A stretch of DNA of 64,000 bases from Aureispira sp. CCB-QB1 (GTDB lineage Bacteria > Bacteroidota > Bacteroidia > Chitinophagales > Saprospiraceae), in NCBI RefSeq assembly GCF_000724545.1, contig NZ_JHBV01000041.1:1-64000 (forward strand), given 5' to 3'. The notes below the pieces were generated by a model. That model was not told the origin of the DNA, did no database searches, and was given only the letters and a program-made list of their open reading frames with translations. Of the stretch, positions 63,997 through 64,000 are shown in pieces. Position numbers and translations under genes: made by a program. Each line of letters starts with the position of its first letter. Position 1 is the first letter of the stretch.

Positions 63997-64000
63997 AGAC

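Overview
The window is AT-rich, densely coded chromosomal DNA from a member of the Bacteroidota, most likely the Saprospiria (Aureispira/Saprospira-like). The genus-level placement is inference. The phylum call is firm. It rests on proteins with type IX secretion system (T9SS) type A and type B C-terminal domains, two PorP/SprF family proteins, a PorE-like OmpA protein, DUF6089, DUF5683, DUF4846 and GIN-domain proteins, a GH92 lipoprotein, TAnnTTTG-type promoter boxes, and a general lack of Shine-Dalgarno sites. I saw no rRNA, tRNA, CRISPR array, prophage, insertion sequence or recognisable defence island.

Left part (1-10.5 kb): two paralogous secreted proteins on the minus strand (the first cut by the window edge), a TonB-dependent receptor, a DUF6089 barrel protein, a GIN-domain lipoprotein, the 23S rRNA methyltransferase RlmG, a single-domain response regulator, a DUF5683 protein and a BCP-type peroxiredoxin. 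Middle-left (10.8-25 kb): an exported TPR-CHAT protein, a YebC-family factor, a TIGR02757 protein, an ADP-ribosylglycohydrolase, an AraC regulator divergent from a deacetylase/Old-Yellow-Enzyme pair, RdgB, a YhhQ-type queuosine-precursor transporter, a class I glutamine-amidotransferase-like hydrolase, and two tandem signal peptidase II genes that both appear to start at TTG.

Middle (25-42 kb): a minus-strand run of xseA, DUF5682 and GH92; a transglutaminase-like protein; a minus-strand T9SS-related unit of a PorP/SprF protein, a PorE-like TPR/beta-propeller/OmpA protein and a DUF1573 segment that seems reachable only by -1 slippage on an A10 run; then DUF547 and DUF4846 proteins, an Omp28/thioredoxin-like secreted protein, and a malonyl-CoA synthetase (ACSF3/MatB type).

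Right part (42-64 kb): two paralogous giant secreted proteins of about 1,945 residues. Each has a LamG-like domain, a leishmanolysin-like HExxH metalloprotease region, a propeller-like region and a T9SS type A tail, and each is preceded by four LytTR-like 9-bp boxes phased at 21 bp upstream of a TAnnTTTG box. They are followed by a 1,658-residue repeat adhesin with a type B (CHU_C) tail plus its PorP/SprF partner, and by a three-gene operon of two unrecognised proteins and a family 2 glycosyltransferase fused to a PglD-like Rossmann domain.

The common theme is cell-surface biology: proteins exported by Sec, moved across the outer membrane by T9SS, and anchored or processed there. A dispersed 140-bp palindromic repeat family sits in several intergenic gaps.
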